Assembly: GCA_039198225.1 (NCBI GenBank)
Contig: JBCCTQ010000015.1
Location: 34,014-98,013, forward strand
Direction: 5' to 3'
DNA: 64,000 nucleotides
Origin: JASJAR01 sp039198225
GTDB lineage: Bacteria > Pseudomonadota > Alphaproteobacteria > Rhodobacterales > Rhodobacteraceae
The first letter of the stretch is position 1, and every line of letters starts with the position of its first letter. The translations under genes were made by a program, and so were the position numbers. Under the pieces are notes generated by a model that made no database searches, had not been told where the DNA came from, and saw nothing but the letters and a program-made list of their open reading frames with translations. Positions 39,197 to 49,400 of the stretch are shown here, in pieces.

Positions 39197-40191
39197 CGGC
39201 GGCGGCGCTGATGCAATCCGACGCCTCCCCTCACATTCCCGTCCTCCTGGGCCCTCTCCTCGACGCGGTCGCCCCTGTGTCGGGCCATTGGGTTGATGGG
39301 ACCCTTGGAGCAGGGGGCTATTCCAAAGGACTTCTCAAAGCCGGTGCGGCGAAGGTCACCGGGATTGACCGCGATCCGCTCGCCTTAGCCATGGCTGCCG
39401 ATTGGGCTGGGGAATACGGCGACCGGTTCAAGGGAATTGAGGGCAATTTTGCCGAACTCGACCGCCTTGCGGAGGCGCCGGTGGACGGGGTGGCCCTCGA
39501 TCTTGGCGTGTCCTCCATGCAGCTCGACGACCGGGTGCGAGGGTTTTCCTTCCAAGGGGACGGCCCCCTGGATATGCGGATGGGACGCGACGGCCAGTCG
39601 GCAGCGGATCTGGTGAATACCGCTTCAGAACAAGAACTTGCGGACGTGCTTTATCATTTTGGCGAAGAGCGGGCATCGCGGCGGATCGCAAAAGCAATCG
39701 TTTCGGCACGATCGCTCGCGCCCATTGGGACGACCGGAAAGCTCGCCGAGATCACCGCCCTCGCCTTGCCCCGCCCCAAGCCCGGCCAATCCCACCCCGC
39801 GACGCGGACATTCCAGGCGATCAGGATCGCGGTGAACGGTGAATTTGAGGCCCTGGTGGGCGGGCTCGAAGCGGCCGAGCGCGCGCTCAAGCCCGGCGGG
39901 TATTTTGCGGTCGTGACGTTCCATTCCTTGGAAGACCGCATCGTCAAACGGTTTTTCCAGGCCCGCTCGGGTGGGCTTGGCCAGGCAAACCGCCACATGC
40001 CCCGCGTTGAGACCGAAGCGCCCCGGTTTCGCATCGCGACCAAAGCCATTGCGCCGACAGTCGACGAAGTGGCAGCCAATCCCCGGGCCCGGTCGGCCCG
40101 GCTGCGGATCGGGATCCGCACCGATGCCCTCTCCAGCCCGGTTGATCGGCGTCTTCTGGGGCTTCCCAAGATCGTGGGAGCCGACCGTTGA
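39193..40191 (+). CDS. rsmH: 16S rRNA (cytosine1402-N4)-methyltransferase
   Basis: Methylates N4 of C1402 in the ribosomal P site with SAM. 332 residues. Motifs: HIPVLLGPLLDAVAPVSGHW then VDGTLGAGGYSKGLL (SAM loop), GIDRDPLALAMAADW, VDGVALDLGVSSMQLDDRVR, GFSFQGDGPLDMRMGRDGQS, GYFAVVTFHSLEDRIVKRFF and the C-terminal RSARLRIGIRT. Its start (GTG) overlaps mraZ, and its stop overlaps ftsL, so the set is translationally coupled. Confidence 0.96.
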   Translation: MTAAALMQSDASPHIPVLLGPLLDAVAPVSGHWVDGTLGAGGYSKGLLKAGAAKVTGIDRDPLALAMAADWAGEYGDRFKGIEGNFAELDRLAEAPVDGVALDLGVSSMQLDDRVRGFSFQGDGPLDMRMGRDGQSAADLVNTASEQELADVLYHFGEERASRRIAKAIVSARSLAPIGTTGKLAEITALALPRPKPGQSHPATRTFQAIRIAVNGEFEALVGGLEAAERALKPGGYFAVVTFHSLEDRIVKRFFQARSGGLGQANRHMPRVETEAPRFRIATKAIAPTVDEVAANPRARSARLRIGIRTDALSSPVDRRLLGLPKIVGADR

Positions 40192-40541
40192 GAGCGTTTT
40201 TCTATGTGACCTCGCTTTTGGCGGTGATGGGGCTCGCGATCTGGGCCTACCGCGAAAATTACCGCACCCAGGAGGCGATCCGCGAGGTCGAGGCGACGTC
40301 GGCAGAGATCGCAAGCCTTCGGGAAACGCTCAATGTTCTCAAAGCGGAATGGTCTTATCTTAATCGACCTGAACGGCTGCGCGAACTGGCGGATATGAAC
40401 TTCGACCGGCTGGGGCTCCTTCCCCTCCGACCAGACCATTTCGGCCGGATCGACCAGGTGAGTTTTCCGCCTCCCGACCGGCTGCCGATCACTCGTGCTT
40501 GGGATGTAGTCGGCGAAAAGCCCGCCGAGGAGACAGAATGA
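40188..40541 (+). CDS. ftsL: Cell division protein FtsL
   Basis: 117 residues from a TTG overlapping the rsmH stop (TTGA). A single N-terminal membrane helix (FFYVTSLLAVMGLAIWAYRE) is followed by a coiled-coil periplasmic part (REVEATSAEIASLRETLNVL, KAEWSYLNRPERLRELAD), the FtsL/LapB pattern including YLNRPERL. It bridges FtsQ/FtsB and FtsW/FtsI in the divisome. ATGA overlaps the ftsI start. Identification rests on position and architecture more than on sequence. Confidence 0.88.
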   Translation: MRAFFYVTSLLAVMGLAIWAYRENYRTQEAIREVEATSAEIASLRETLNVLKAEWSYLNRPERLRELADMNFDRLGLLPLRPDHFGRIDQVSFPPPDRLPITRAWDVVGEKPAEETE

Positions 40542-42313
40542 CACGCTTGCCCCTCCGCCCGCTCGCCCGTATTCTCGACGCTCGGGCCAAAGGCGAGAAC
40601 CCCGACGTGATCGAGCGGGAAAACCTCCGCCTCCGCCACGAAAACGAGCGCGATCGGCTCCGCGCCCAGGCCGAAGGGCGGCTTTTGGTGCTGGCCGTGT
40701 TTTTTCTCTGCGGCTTTGCGATGATCGGGCTCCGGATGGGGCATCTGGCCAATTCCGAACCCGCCGAACCCCGCGCCGCGACCACCACGGCCAAGATCCT
40801 TGCCGCCCGGGCCGATATTGTGGACCGGAAAGGCCGGATCCTCGCGACCAATCTCACCACCCATTCGCTCTATGCCCAGCCGCCTTTGATGATCGACAAG
40901 GCGCGGGCGGCGGCCGAACTCGTCAAAATCTTCCCCGATCTCGATGAAGAACGGCTCCTAAAAGACTTCAATGGCGCGCGAAAATTCCTCTGGATCAAGC
41001 GCCGGATCAGCCCCGAGCAGCAACAAGCGGTGCATGATATCGGCGATCCAGGGCTTCTTTACGGGCCGCGGGAGATGCGGCTCTATCCCAATGGTAGGCT
41101 GGCCGCCCATGTCTTGGGCGGGGCCGGGTTTGGGCGCGAAGGTGTGCGCTCGGCCGAAGTGGTAGGACGCGCGGGCGTTGAGCGGGAATTCGACGCCGCC
41201 CTCCGCGATCCGGGCCGAGCGCGCGAACCCTTGCAGCTTTCGATTGACCTTACCGTTCAGGCCGCAGTCGAGCGGGTTCTGGCGGGCGGCATGCGCCTGA
41301 TGAACGCCAAGGGTGCGGCGGCCGTATTGATGGATGCCAAGACCGGCGAGATCGTCAGTCTTGTGTCCCTGCCCGATTTTGACCCCAACGAGCCCCCGTC
41401 TAACGGTGCGCGGGGCGATGCAGCCCCCCAGTTTAATCGGGCGGTCCAGGGGGTCTACGAGCTCGGTTCGACCTTCAAGGTCTTCGCCGCAGCCCAGGCC
41501 ATCGAAGAAGGCCTGGTGAGCCCCGGCACCTGGATCGAAACCGAAGGGCCGATGAAATGGGGCCGTCACCGGATCCGGGATTTCCGCGACCATGGACCGG
41601 CGCTGACCGTCGAGGACATTATCGTCAAATCCTCCAATATCGGCACAGCGCGAATGGCCCTGATGCTCGGCGCCGAGCGCCAGCAGGTGTTTTTGGAGCG
41701 CCTCGGCTTTCGGTCGCCAACGCGCCTTGAAATGCCCGAGGCCCAGGCGGCCCGGCCGCTTTGGCCGGGAAAATGGTCGGAGATCGTGTCGATGACGGTG
41801 GGCTACGGCCATGGGCTTTCGGCAAGTGCCACCCATCTCGCAGCGGCCTACGGGACCATCGTCAATGGCGGGCGGAAAGTGGAGCCTACTCTGTTGGTAC
41901 GCGATAGTTTCGCCCAGGGCGAGGCGGTCATATCCGAGCGGACATCCAAAATCATGCGCAAGATGATGCGGGAAGTCGTCGTGCGCGGTACGGCGAGTTT
42001 CGGGGAAGTGCCGGGCTATGCCGTGGGCGGCAAAACTGGGACGGCCGATAAGCCCGACCCGAGGGGCGGCTATTACGACGACAAGGTCATCGCCACGTTC
42101 GCTAGCTTTTTCCCGGCTGACGAACCGGAATATGTACTTGTCGTCACCTTGGACGAACCAGAAGAGACTTCCGGCAAAGAACCCCGCCGCACGGCAGGCT
42201 GGACCGCGGTGCCGGTGGCGGCCGAGATCATCCGCCGCGCGGCACCCCTCCTCGGCCTCGCACCCGAGATTGAAGACGGGGCGGCGGTTGGGGTAACACT
42301 CGCGGCAAACTGA
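40538..42313 (+). CDS. ftsI: Septal peptidoglycan transpeptidase FtsI (PBP3)
   Basis: 591 residues from the ATG at 40538, inside the ftsL stop. One N-terminal membrane helix (GRLLVLAVFFLCGFAMIGLR), then the pedestal domain (RADIVDRKGRILATNLTTHS). The transpeptidase domain has SxxK in YELGSTFKVFAAAQAI, SxN in IIVKSSNIGTARMALM, and KTG in YAVGGKTGTADKPDPRGGYY. It cross-links septal peptidoglycan with FtsW. The order with ftsL upstream and murE downstream confirms FtsI over other class B PBPs. Confidence 0.96.
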   Translation: MTRLPLRPLARILDARAKGENPDVIERENLRLRHENERDRLRAQAEGRLLVLAVFFLCGFAMIGLRMGHLANSEPAEPRAATTTAKILAARADIVDRKGRILATNLTTHSLYAQPPLMIDKARAAAELVKIFPDLDEERLLKDFNGARKFLWIKRRISPEQQQAVHDIGDPGLLYGPREMRLYPNGRLAAHVLGGAGFGREGVRSAEVVGRAGVEREFDAALRDPGRAREPLQLSIDLTVQAAVERVLAGGMRLMNAKGAAAVLMDAKTGEIVSLVSLPDFDPNEPPSNGARGDAAPQFNRAVQGVYELGSTFKVFAAAQAIEEGLVSPGTWIETEGPMKWGRHRIRDFRDHGPALTVEDIIVKSSNIGTARMALMLGAERQQVFLERLGFRSPTRLEMPEAQAARPLWPGKWSEIVSMTVGYGHGLSASATHLAAAYGTIVNGGRKVEPTLLVRDSFAQGEAVISERTSKIMRKMMREVVVRGTASFGEVPGYAVGGKTGTADKPDPRGGYYDDKVIATFASFFPADEPEYVLVVTLDEPEETSGKEPRRTAGWTAVPVAAEIIRRAAPLLGLAPEIEDGAAVGVTLAAN

Positions 42314-42320
42314 CCGGGCA

Positions 42321-43826
42321 ATGAGGCGCATGGGGCTGACGGCAGCGACCAAGACCTTGGCAGAACTGGGATTGGCGGCAATGGACGGCAATGGCGTCCG
42401 GGTCGCGGGCCTTGCGGTGGACAGCCGCGACGTGGTGCCAGGTGCTCTTTTTGCCGCCCTCCCCGGCACGCGGGTCCATGGGGCAGAGTTTATCCCTTAT
42501 GCCCTGCGCATGGGGGCGAATGCGGTCCTGACCGACCGGCCAGGTGCTGAGATTGCACGCGAGACCATGGCCGGCAGTCAAGCCGCACTCATCGTCACCG
42601 AAGACCCGCGCCTTGCCCTCGCCTTTGCCGCCGCTCTTTGGTTTCAGGGCCAGCCCGAAACCATGGTCGCGGTCACCGGGACCAACGGCAAAACCTCCGT
42701 GGCAAGCTTCACCCGCCAGGTCTGGGAAACCCTGGGCTTGCCTGCGATCAATCTCGGGACGACCGGGGTCGAAGGCTATCTCTCTCGGCCCCTCGCCCAT
42801 ACGACACCCGAGCCCATCACGCTCCACAAGCTCCTCGCCGAGGCCACAGCCGAAGGCGTGACCCACGCCGCGATGGAGGCCTCATCCCACGGGCTCGCCC
42901 AGAAAAGGCTCGACGGGGTGCTGCTGCAGGCGGCCGCGTTTTCAAATATCAGCCAGGACCATCTCGATTATCACGAGGATTTCGAAGACTATTTCCGCGC
43001 CAAGGCGGCCCTTTTTGACCGCGTCCTGTCCGAGGATGGAATTGCGGTGATCAATGTCGACGATCCGGGCGGGAACCGGATGGCCGCCATCGCTGAAGCT
43101 CGAGGCCAGGATGTCTTGACCGTGGGCCGAAGCGAAGGGGCGGCTCTGCGCCTCACGCGCCAGCATTTCGAGCCCCAGGGCCAAACGCTGAGATTTGACT
43201 GGGCGGGCGCCCCGCGCCAAGTCCGGCTCGATCTGATCGGCGGCTTCCAGGCCGAAAACGCTCTGCTGGCGGCCGGGCTCGCCATCGCGACCGGTTCCGA
43301 GCCGGGTGCCGTGTTCGAGGCAATGGGCCGGCTTTCGACCGTCCGGGGCCGGATGCAACTGGCCGCGACCCGGACCAACGGGGCCTCGGTCTATGTCGAT
43401 TATGCCCATACGCCGGATGCACTCCGCACCGCCTTGGCCGCTCTCCGCCCCCATGTCATGGGTCGGCTCGTCGTCGTCTTCGGCGCAGGCGGCGACCGGG
43501 ACCAGGGCAAGCGGCCGCTCATGGGCGAAGCGGCGGCGACGGGAGCCGATCTTGCGATTGTCACCGATGACAATCCCCGCTCGGAAGACCCGGCCGCGAT
43601 CCGGGCCGCCGTTCGGGCTGGCATGTCCGAAGAGGGCGTGGGCGAAGTGGCCGATCGGGCGGAGGCGATCCTAAGGGGGGTTGACGCATTGGGCCCGGGT
43701 GATGCGCTTTTGATCGCGGGCAAAGGGCATGAAACGGGCCAGATCGTGGGCGACGACGTCCTTCCCTTCGACGATGCCGAACAGGCCAGCGTCTCGGTAG
43801 CAGCCCTCGATGGGGCGCGCCCGTGA
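42321..43826 (+). CDS. murE: UDP-MurNAc-L-Ala-D-Glu--meso-DAP ligase
   Basis: 501 residues, 7 bases after ftsI. ATP loop MVAVTGTNGKTSVASFTRQV (about 115-135), NLGTTGVEGY, the carbamylated-lysine region AFSNISQDHLDYHEDFEDYF, YAHTPDALRTALAALRPHVM and the DNPR motif in VTDDNPRSEDPAAIRAAVRA. DNPR marks meso-diaminopimelate specificity. It acts in the cytoplasm on the third stem-peptide residue. It overlaps murF by GTGA. Confidence 0.96.
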   Translation: MRRMGLTAATKTLAELGLAAMDGNGVRVAGLAVDSRDVVPGALFAALPGTRVHGAEFIPYALRMGANAVLTDRPGAEIARETMAGSQAALIVTEDPRLALAFAAALWFQGQPETMVAVTGTNGKTSVASFTRQVWETLGLPAINLGTTGVEGYLSRPLAHTTPEPITLHKLLAEATAEGVTHAAMEASSHGLAQKRLDGVLLQAAAFSNISQDHLDYHEDFEDYFRAKAALFDRVLSEDGIAVINVDDPGGNRMAAIAEARGQDVLTVGRSEGAALRLTRQHFEPQGQTLRFDWAGAPRQVRLDLIGGFQAENALLAAGLAIATGSEPGAVFEAMGRLSTVRGRMQLAATRTNGASVYVDYAHTPDALRTALAALRPHVMGRLVVVFGAGGDRDQGKRPLMGEAAATGADLAIVTDDNPRSEDPAAIRAAVRAGMSEEGVGEVADRAEAILRGVDALGPGDALLIAGKGHETGQIVGDDVLPFDDAEQASVSVAALDGARP

Positions 43827-45259
43827 CCGCCCTTTGGGAAGCGGATGAGGCCGCCTCGGCGACGGGCGGGCAAGCAAGGGGCGATTGGCGCGCGACCGGG
43901 GTTTCCATCGACACGCGGTCCTTGGCACCGGGCGATCTCTTCATCGCGCTCAAAGACCAACGGGACGGACACGCCTTTGTGGCCGATGCTTTGGCCAAGG
44001 GCGCAGCCGCAGCGATGGTATCCCGCATACCGGGCGGTCTTGCTCCGGACGCACCGCTCCTCGTTGTCGAGGATGTGCTCGACGCGCTCCGGGCTCTGGG
44101 AAAGGCGGCGCGGAAGCGGACCTCGGCCCGGGTGGTTGGGATCACGGGATCGGTGGGCAAGACCTCAACCAAGGAGATGCTTCGCGCCGCTCTCGGGGTC
44201 CAAGCCCAGGTTCACGGGGCGGAGGCGAGTTTCAACAACCATTGGGGCGTGCCGCTTACTCTAGCGCGGATGCCCCATGACACCGACATTGCTCTCATCG
44301 AGATCGGAATGAACGCCCCTGGCGAGATCGCTCCCCTGGCCAAGCTCGCAAAGCTCGATATCGCTCTCATCACCACCGTGGCCCCCGCCCATCTCGCGGC
44401 GTTCGATGACTTGTCCGGGATCGCAGTCGAGAAGGGGTCGATCTTCGAAGGGCTCCGGAAAGGCGGCACGGCGATTTACAATGGCGACGTCGAGACCGCC
44501 AAGATACTGAAAGCGGCCGCGAAAGCGTCTAAGGCGGGACGCCTTGTCAAATTCGGCCGGGCGAAAGGGGCGGATGCGCGGCTTTTGTCGGTGACCCCGT
44601 CTGAAACCGTGACCGTCGCCGAAGGCCGCCTCGCCGGGCGGGACGTTCTTTTTAAACTCGCCACACCCGGAGCGCATTTTGCCGAGAACGCCCTTGCAGC
44701 CCTGGCTGTCACTGCCGCCCTCGAGGCCGATCTGGCGCTGGCAATCCACGGTCTCGGGCATTGGGTGCCCCCGCCCGGACGCGGTGCGGCCGAACGGCTC
44801 GAACTCGATCCGGTGGAAGATTGGTGGGCCAAGCTCATCGACGACGCTTACAACGCAAACCCCACCTCCATGGGTGCGGCCTTCGAGGCTCTCGCCCTCA
44901 CCCAGCCCCTCGACCATGTTGGCCGTGTCGCCAAAGGACGGCGGATCGCGATCCTAGGCGATATGCTTGAGCTGGGCCCGGCAGCCGAAGACCTCCACGC
45001 CGATCTTGCGAACCATCCGGCGATGGAGGCCATCGACCGGGTCGATTGCGCGGGGCCTCTGATGGGTGCGCTTTGGGAGGCGCTGCCGCGGGAAAAACGG
45101 GGCCAATGGGTGGAAGAAGCCGAAGAGCTTGCCGCCCAAGCCCACCAATTGGTCGATGCGGGCGATGCAGTGCTGGTGAAGGGGTCTAAAGGCTCCCGGA
45201 TCAGCCTTGTGGTTTCTGCCATGCGAAAACTCAAAGCCGGACGGGTTAGGGAGGGCTGA
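43823..45259 (+). CDS. murF: UDP-MurNAc-tripeptide--D-Ala-D-Ala ligase
   Basis: 478 residues from a GTG overlapping murE. Mur ligase ATP loop RVVGITGSVGKTSTKEMLRA (about residue 105-125), HGAEASFNNHWGVPLTLARM, LIEIGMNAPGEIAPLAKLAK, then LIDDAYNANPTSMGAAFEAL and LGDMLELG at the C-terminus, all characteristic MurF motifs. It adds D-Ala-D-Ala to make the pentapeptide precursor. Its TGA overlaps the mraY ATG by one base. Confidence 0.96.
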   Translation: MTALWEADEAASATGGQARGDWRATGVSIDTRSLAPGDLFIALKDQRDGHAFVADALAKGAAAAMVSRIPGGLAPDAPLLVVEDVLDALRALGKAARKRTSARVVGITGSVGKTSTKEMLRAALGVQAQVHGAEASFNNHWGVPLTLARMPHDTDIALIEIGMNAPGEIAPLAKLAKLDIALITTVAPAHLAAFDDLSGIAVEKGSIFEGLRKGGTAIYNGDVETAKILKAAAKASKAGRLVKFGRAKGADARLLSVTPSETVTVAEGRLAGRDVLFKLATPGAHFAENALAALAVTAALEADLALAIHGLGHWVPPPGRGAAERLELDPVEDWWAKLIDDAYNANPTSMGAAFEALALTQPLDHVGRVAKGRRIAILGDMLELGPAAEDLHADLANHPAMEAIDRVDCAGPLMGALWEALPREKRGQWVEEAEELAAQAHQLVDAGDAVLVKGSKGSRISLVVSAMRKLKAGRVREG

Positions 45260-46344
45260 TGCTTTTTTGGCTGACGCAATTTACCGATGGGGGCGATGTG
45301 TTCAGCCTCTTCCGTTTCATCACGTTCCGCGCCGGCGGGGCGTTTTTCACCGCCTTGGTCTTTGGGTTTCTGTTTGGCCGGCCCCTGATTGATCTTCTCC
45401 GCCGGCGGCAACGCCATGGCCAACCAATCCGGGAGGACGGGCCGGAAAGCCACAAGACCACAAAAGCCGGCACCCCGACCATGGGCGGCGCCCTCATCCT
45501 GGGTGCGGTGGTGACATCGACGCTTCTCTGGGCCCGCTGGGATGTGGGCTATGTGTGGCTCTTGCTCTTCGTGACCATCGCCTTCGGGCTTTTGGGCTTC
45601 GTCGATGACTACAAGAAGGTCACAAAGAACAGTTCCGACGGTATGTCGGGGCGCACCAAGCTCCTTCTCGGATTTATTGTGGCCGCGGCAGCGGGGGGCT
45701 GGGCGTCGCTCCTCCATCCGGACGGGCTGACTTTCCAGTTGGCGGTTCCGGTATTTAAGGACTTGCTCCTCGATATGGGGATCATCTTCGTCCCCTTCGC
45801 CATGGTCGTGATTGTGGGGGCGGCCAATGCGGTGAACCTCACCGACGGGCTCGACGGGCTCGCTATCATGCCGGTGATGATTGCAGCGGGCACGCTAGGC
45901 GTCATCGCTTACGCGGTGGGCCGGGTGGATTTTTCAGAGTATCTCGGCGTGCATTATGTGCCCGGCACCGGCGAGATCCTGATCTTCGCAGCGGGTCTTA
46001 TCGGAGGCGGGCTCGGGTTTTTGTGGTACAATGCTCCGCCCGCGGCGGTGTTCATGGGAGATACGGGGAGCCTTTCATTGGGCGGGGCCCTCGGTGTGAT
46101 TGCGGTGGCCACTAAACACGAGATCGTTTTGGCGATCATCGGGGGGCTCTTCGTAGTCGAAGCGCTCTCGGTGATCATCCAGGTGGGCTATTTCAAAATG
46201 ACCGGAAAACGAGTGTTTTTGATGGCGCCGATCCACCACCATTTTGAGAAACGGGGATGGGCCGAACCCCAGATCGTCATCCGGTTCTGGATTATTTCGC
46301 TGATCCTCGCGCTCATCGGCTTGGCCACACTCAAGGTCCGGTAG
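45259..46344 (+). CDS. mraY: Phospho-MurNAc-pentapeptide transferase
   Basis: 361 residues, polytopic. Motifs: HQQ-like HGQPIREDGPESHKTTKAGT then PTMGGALILG, FVDDYKKVTKNSSDGMSGRT with the catalytic DD pair, NAVNLTDGLDGLAIMPVMIA, FMGDTGSLSLGGALGVIAVA and the loop FLMAPIHHHFEKRGWAEPQI. It transfers the MurNAc-pentapeptide onto undecaprenyl phosphate, forming lipid I. It is the last gene of the run; murD, ftsW, murG and the rest do not follow. A double palindrome lies between it and the convergent RND gene. Confidence 0.96.
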   Translation: MLFWLTQFTDGGDVFSLFRFITFRAGGAFFTALVFGFLFGRPLIDLLRRRQRHGQPIREDGPESHKTTKAGTPTMGGALILGAVVTSTLLWARWDVGYVWLLLFVTIAFGLLGFVDDYKKVTKNSSDGMSGRTKLLLGFIVAAAAGGWASLLHPDGLTFQLAVPVFKDLLLDMGIIFVPFAMVVIVGAANAVNLTDGLDGLAIMPVMIAAGTLGVIAYAVGRVDFSEYLGVHYVPGTGEILIFAAGLIGGGLGFLWYNAPPAAVFMGDTGSLSLGGALGVIAVATKHEIVLAIIGGLFVVEALSVIIQVGYFKMTGKRVFLMAPIHHHFEKRGWAEPQIVIRFWIISLILALIGLATLKVR

Positions 46345-46346
46345 CA

Positions 46347-46393
46347 CCGGAAACCGGGCCGGTTTCCGGGCCCGATTTCTGCGCGCAGAAATC
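46347..46393. terminator. Bidirectional terminator region between mraY and the RND gene
   Basis: Two perfect dyads in a 61-base gap: CCGGAAACC-GGGCC-GGTTTCCGG (46347-46369), and the 20-base palindrome GATTTCTGCGCGCAGAAATC (46374-46393). Placed between convergent genes, they can stop transcription from both sides. Confidence 0.75.
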
Positions 46394-46405
46394 GTTGCGG
46401 CGAGT

Positions 46406-49400
46406 TTACTCGGCCGCGCGGAGCGGGAGATCCGGGGCCGCCGATGGGGCAATTTCGCCCGGTACAGCGGGGCCCGTATCCCAAACGATTTCAGGCTCTT
46501 TGACCTTCCGCGCCGAGCGACGGAGAGCAATGTCACGGGCCGTCCGGCTTCCAGAACCACGGCTCAAAGCAGCCAGCGATGCAAGTGACCGGTAGGCGCC
46601 CGTTTCAATCCAGACCCGGAGGGCCAGCATCGAGGGCGTGAAGATGAGCGTCAGGAACGTTGCCGTGCCGAGCCCGAAGACGACCGCTGTGGCAAGCTGC
46701 TTCCACCAAAGTGCCGTTGGGCTGTCGACCGTGTAACCCCCGCCGATGAAATCGAGGGAAAGTCCGAACATCATCGGGGCAAGACCAGCCATCGTCGTGA
46801 TCGTCGTTAGTAGCACCGGGCGGATCCGGGCCTCGGCGGTGCGCACGATCGCTTCGAGCCGCGGCATGTATTGGGAATATTCCTGATAGGTATCTATGAG
46901 CACGATATTGTTGTTCACCACGATCCCCGCGAGGGCGACGATGCCCGTCCCGGTCATGATGATCGAGAAGGGCTGGCCCATCACCAGCATCCCGATAAGA
47001 CATCCGGTGACCGAAAGCACCACCGCGGTTAGCACCAAAAACGCGTTATAGAACGAGTTGAATTGGGCCAGAAGGATGATGAACATCAGACCCAAAGCGC
47101 CCGAAAACGCCGATTGAAGGAACGCGCCGGATTCTTCCTGCTCTTCCTGGTCGCCGGTCCATTCCCAGTCGAGTGTCGCCGGGATCGGACTTTCGGCTTG
47201 GATCCATTCCGTGAGGGCGGCAATACGTTCATTGGGGTTGATCGGAGCAAGGCTGAGATCGCCCGTTTCGACGCCCGATGCGATCTCGCTGGATGGAAGG
47301 TCACCTGTGGCGGAAACGAGGGTGTACGCATTCCCGTTCGGCGCCGGGATCGAGCCGCGGGGCGGCGTTTCGCCTTCACCGAGATCCGGCACGATGGCCA
47401 AGATCGCCTGTTCGGCCCCGTCCCCATCCGTGGCCTTGAAAAGCCCGGGCGTTACATCGGCTTTCACATCAAAGTAGCGCTGTTGATCGACCCGGTTGAT
47501 GAGCCCGAGGCTCGGAACCGGGGTCCGGGAGATGAAGTTCGACAGCGGGACTAGCCCGTCATCGGTGCGGACCTTCAGGCTATCGAGGGTCGAGAGCACA
47601 CGGTCATCCTCGGGGAGCCGGACGCGGATCTCGATTTCTTCGTCGGACGTGTCGACCCGCATCGTGTCGAGGAGAAGCCCCCGCGTCACAAGCTGGACCA
47701 TGCCGCCCACGGTGGCCACATTGGCCCCGTAACGCCCGGCCGCTTCCACATCGACGTCGATCTGCCAATCGATGCCCGGAAGGGGGCGCGAATCTTCAAT
47801 ATCGATGAGCCCAGGAGTGGCTTCGAACTTCTCACGGGCGAGCGCGGTCGTCGCCAATAGCGCGTCCCAATCGTCGCCCTTGATCCTGAGATGCACCGGT
47901 TTGCCCGAGGCAGGACCTTGGGCGAGGTTGAGGATCTCGGTCTCGATGCCAGGGATCTTGTCCATCTCGGCCTGGAGCCGTTCAAGGACCAGGTCGCCGT
48001 CGAGTTCGGCCAGTGTCACGTCGTCGCGCGACGCCGCGAAAGCGGGGCGCTCTTCCCAGGGAATGGTCTCGATCTGGATCTGACCCACCGTGTCGAGGGG
48101 GCTCGATGCGCCGCCCGTATTCGCGTTGAGCCCACCGGCACCCGCAAAGGCGAAGGCGTTATCGACGCCGGGTTCAGCGAGGATGACCGCTTCGACCTCT
48201 TCGACGAGAGCGTCCTTTTCAGCAAGCGACATGTTGCCCCGGGCTCGCACATAGACGATGGCCTGTTCGGGCTCGGATTCGACGAAGAATTCGACGCCGT
48301 TATTGTTGGCGCCAAAGTAGCCGAAGACCGAGATCACAAAGAAGATGATCGCGCCGATCGACACGATCGGCATGACTGGATTGCCCGCAATCAACTTGAT
48401 GAGATGGCCAAAGGCCGTGCGCCGGTGCCCGGCACGGATGCGCCCGCCGCGGCGCTCAAACTTAGCTGCTCCAATGGTGATCGACGCAAACGCTGCCCCA
48501 CCGAGGAACAGGACGGCGCCGATGATCGCGCCGAAACCGCTCCCTGCCCCGGCCGCGCCGAGAAGGTAAGCGGGGTTCACCACCTGGAGCGCGCCGGTAA
48601 AAAGAACGAAAAGCGCGACGGGGACCAAAAGCAGGCGGACCCACCAGGGAGCGGAGCGGCGAAGCGCGTCCGCGCCTCGCTCAAAGATCCGGCTGATCCG
48701 GCCCGCAACCCCGCCCATAACCGGAAGATAGATGAGGGCTACGATCAAGGACGCCGACAGGACGAATATCAGAGTGACAGGAAGCATCCCCATGAACTCG
48801 CCCGGCACGCCCGGCCAGAAGAGCATCGGGAGAAAGGCACAGAGCGTCGTCGCGGTTGACGACACGATAGGCCAGAACATCCGCTTGGCGGCTTCGACAT
48901 AGGCGCTCATCGGGCCGGAGCCTTCTTGGATCCGCTTATCGGCATATTCGACGACGACGATGGCCCCATCGACGAGCATCCCCACGGCGAGGATTAGGCC
49001 GAACATCACGATGTTCGAGATCGGAACGCCCATGACCGCCAGGAAGGCAAAGCAGAGCATAAATGACGTCGGGATCGCGAAGCCCACCAAAAGTGCGGAC
49101 CGCGTCCCGAGGGCGGCCAGGACGACGATCATGACAAGCGCAACGGCGGTCATCACCGAGCTCTCAAGCTGGTTGACCATCGACCCAACCTGGCGCGACA
49201 TGTCGTTCGACGTGCCGACATTGATCGCAGCACTCAGCTCGGGCGGCCAGGTCTCGGATTCGAGGGCCACCTCGGCTTTGATGAGTTCCGCCGTGTCGAT
49301 GACGTTGAAGCCTTTGCGTTTTACGACCTGGAGGGCCACCGTCGTCTCGCCGTTAAAGCGCGCCGTGCCCGGCCGGTCTTCGAAGGTGAGGCGTATGTCG

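Noticed and set aside
40958..42469. 503-codon minus-strand ORF opposite ftsI/murE
   Set aside because: Shadow of the dcw genes; crosses the ftsI-murE junction and has no domain features.
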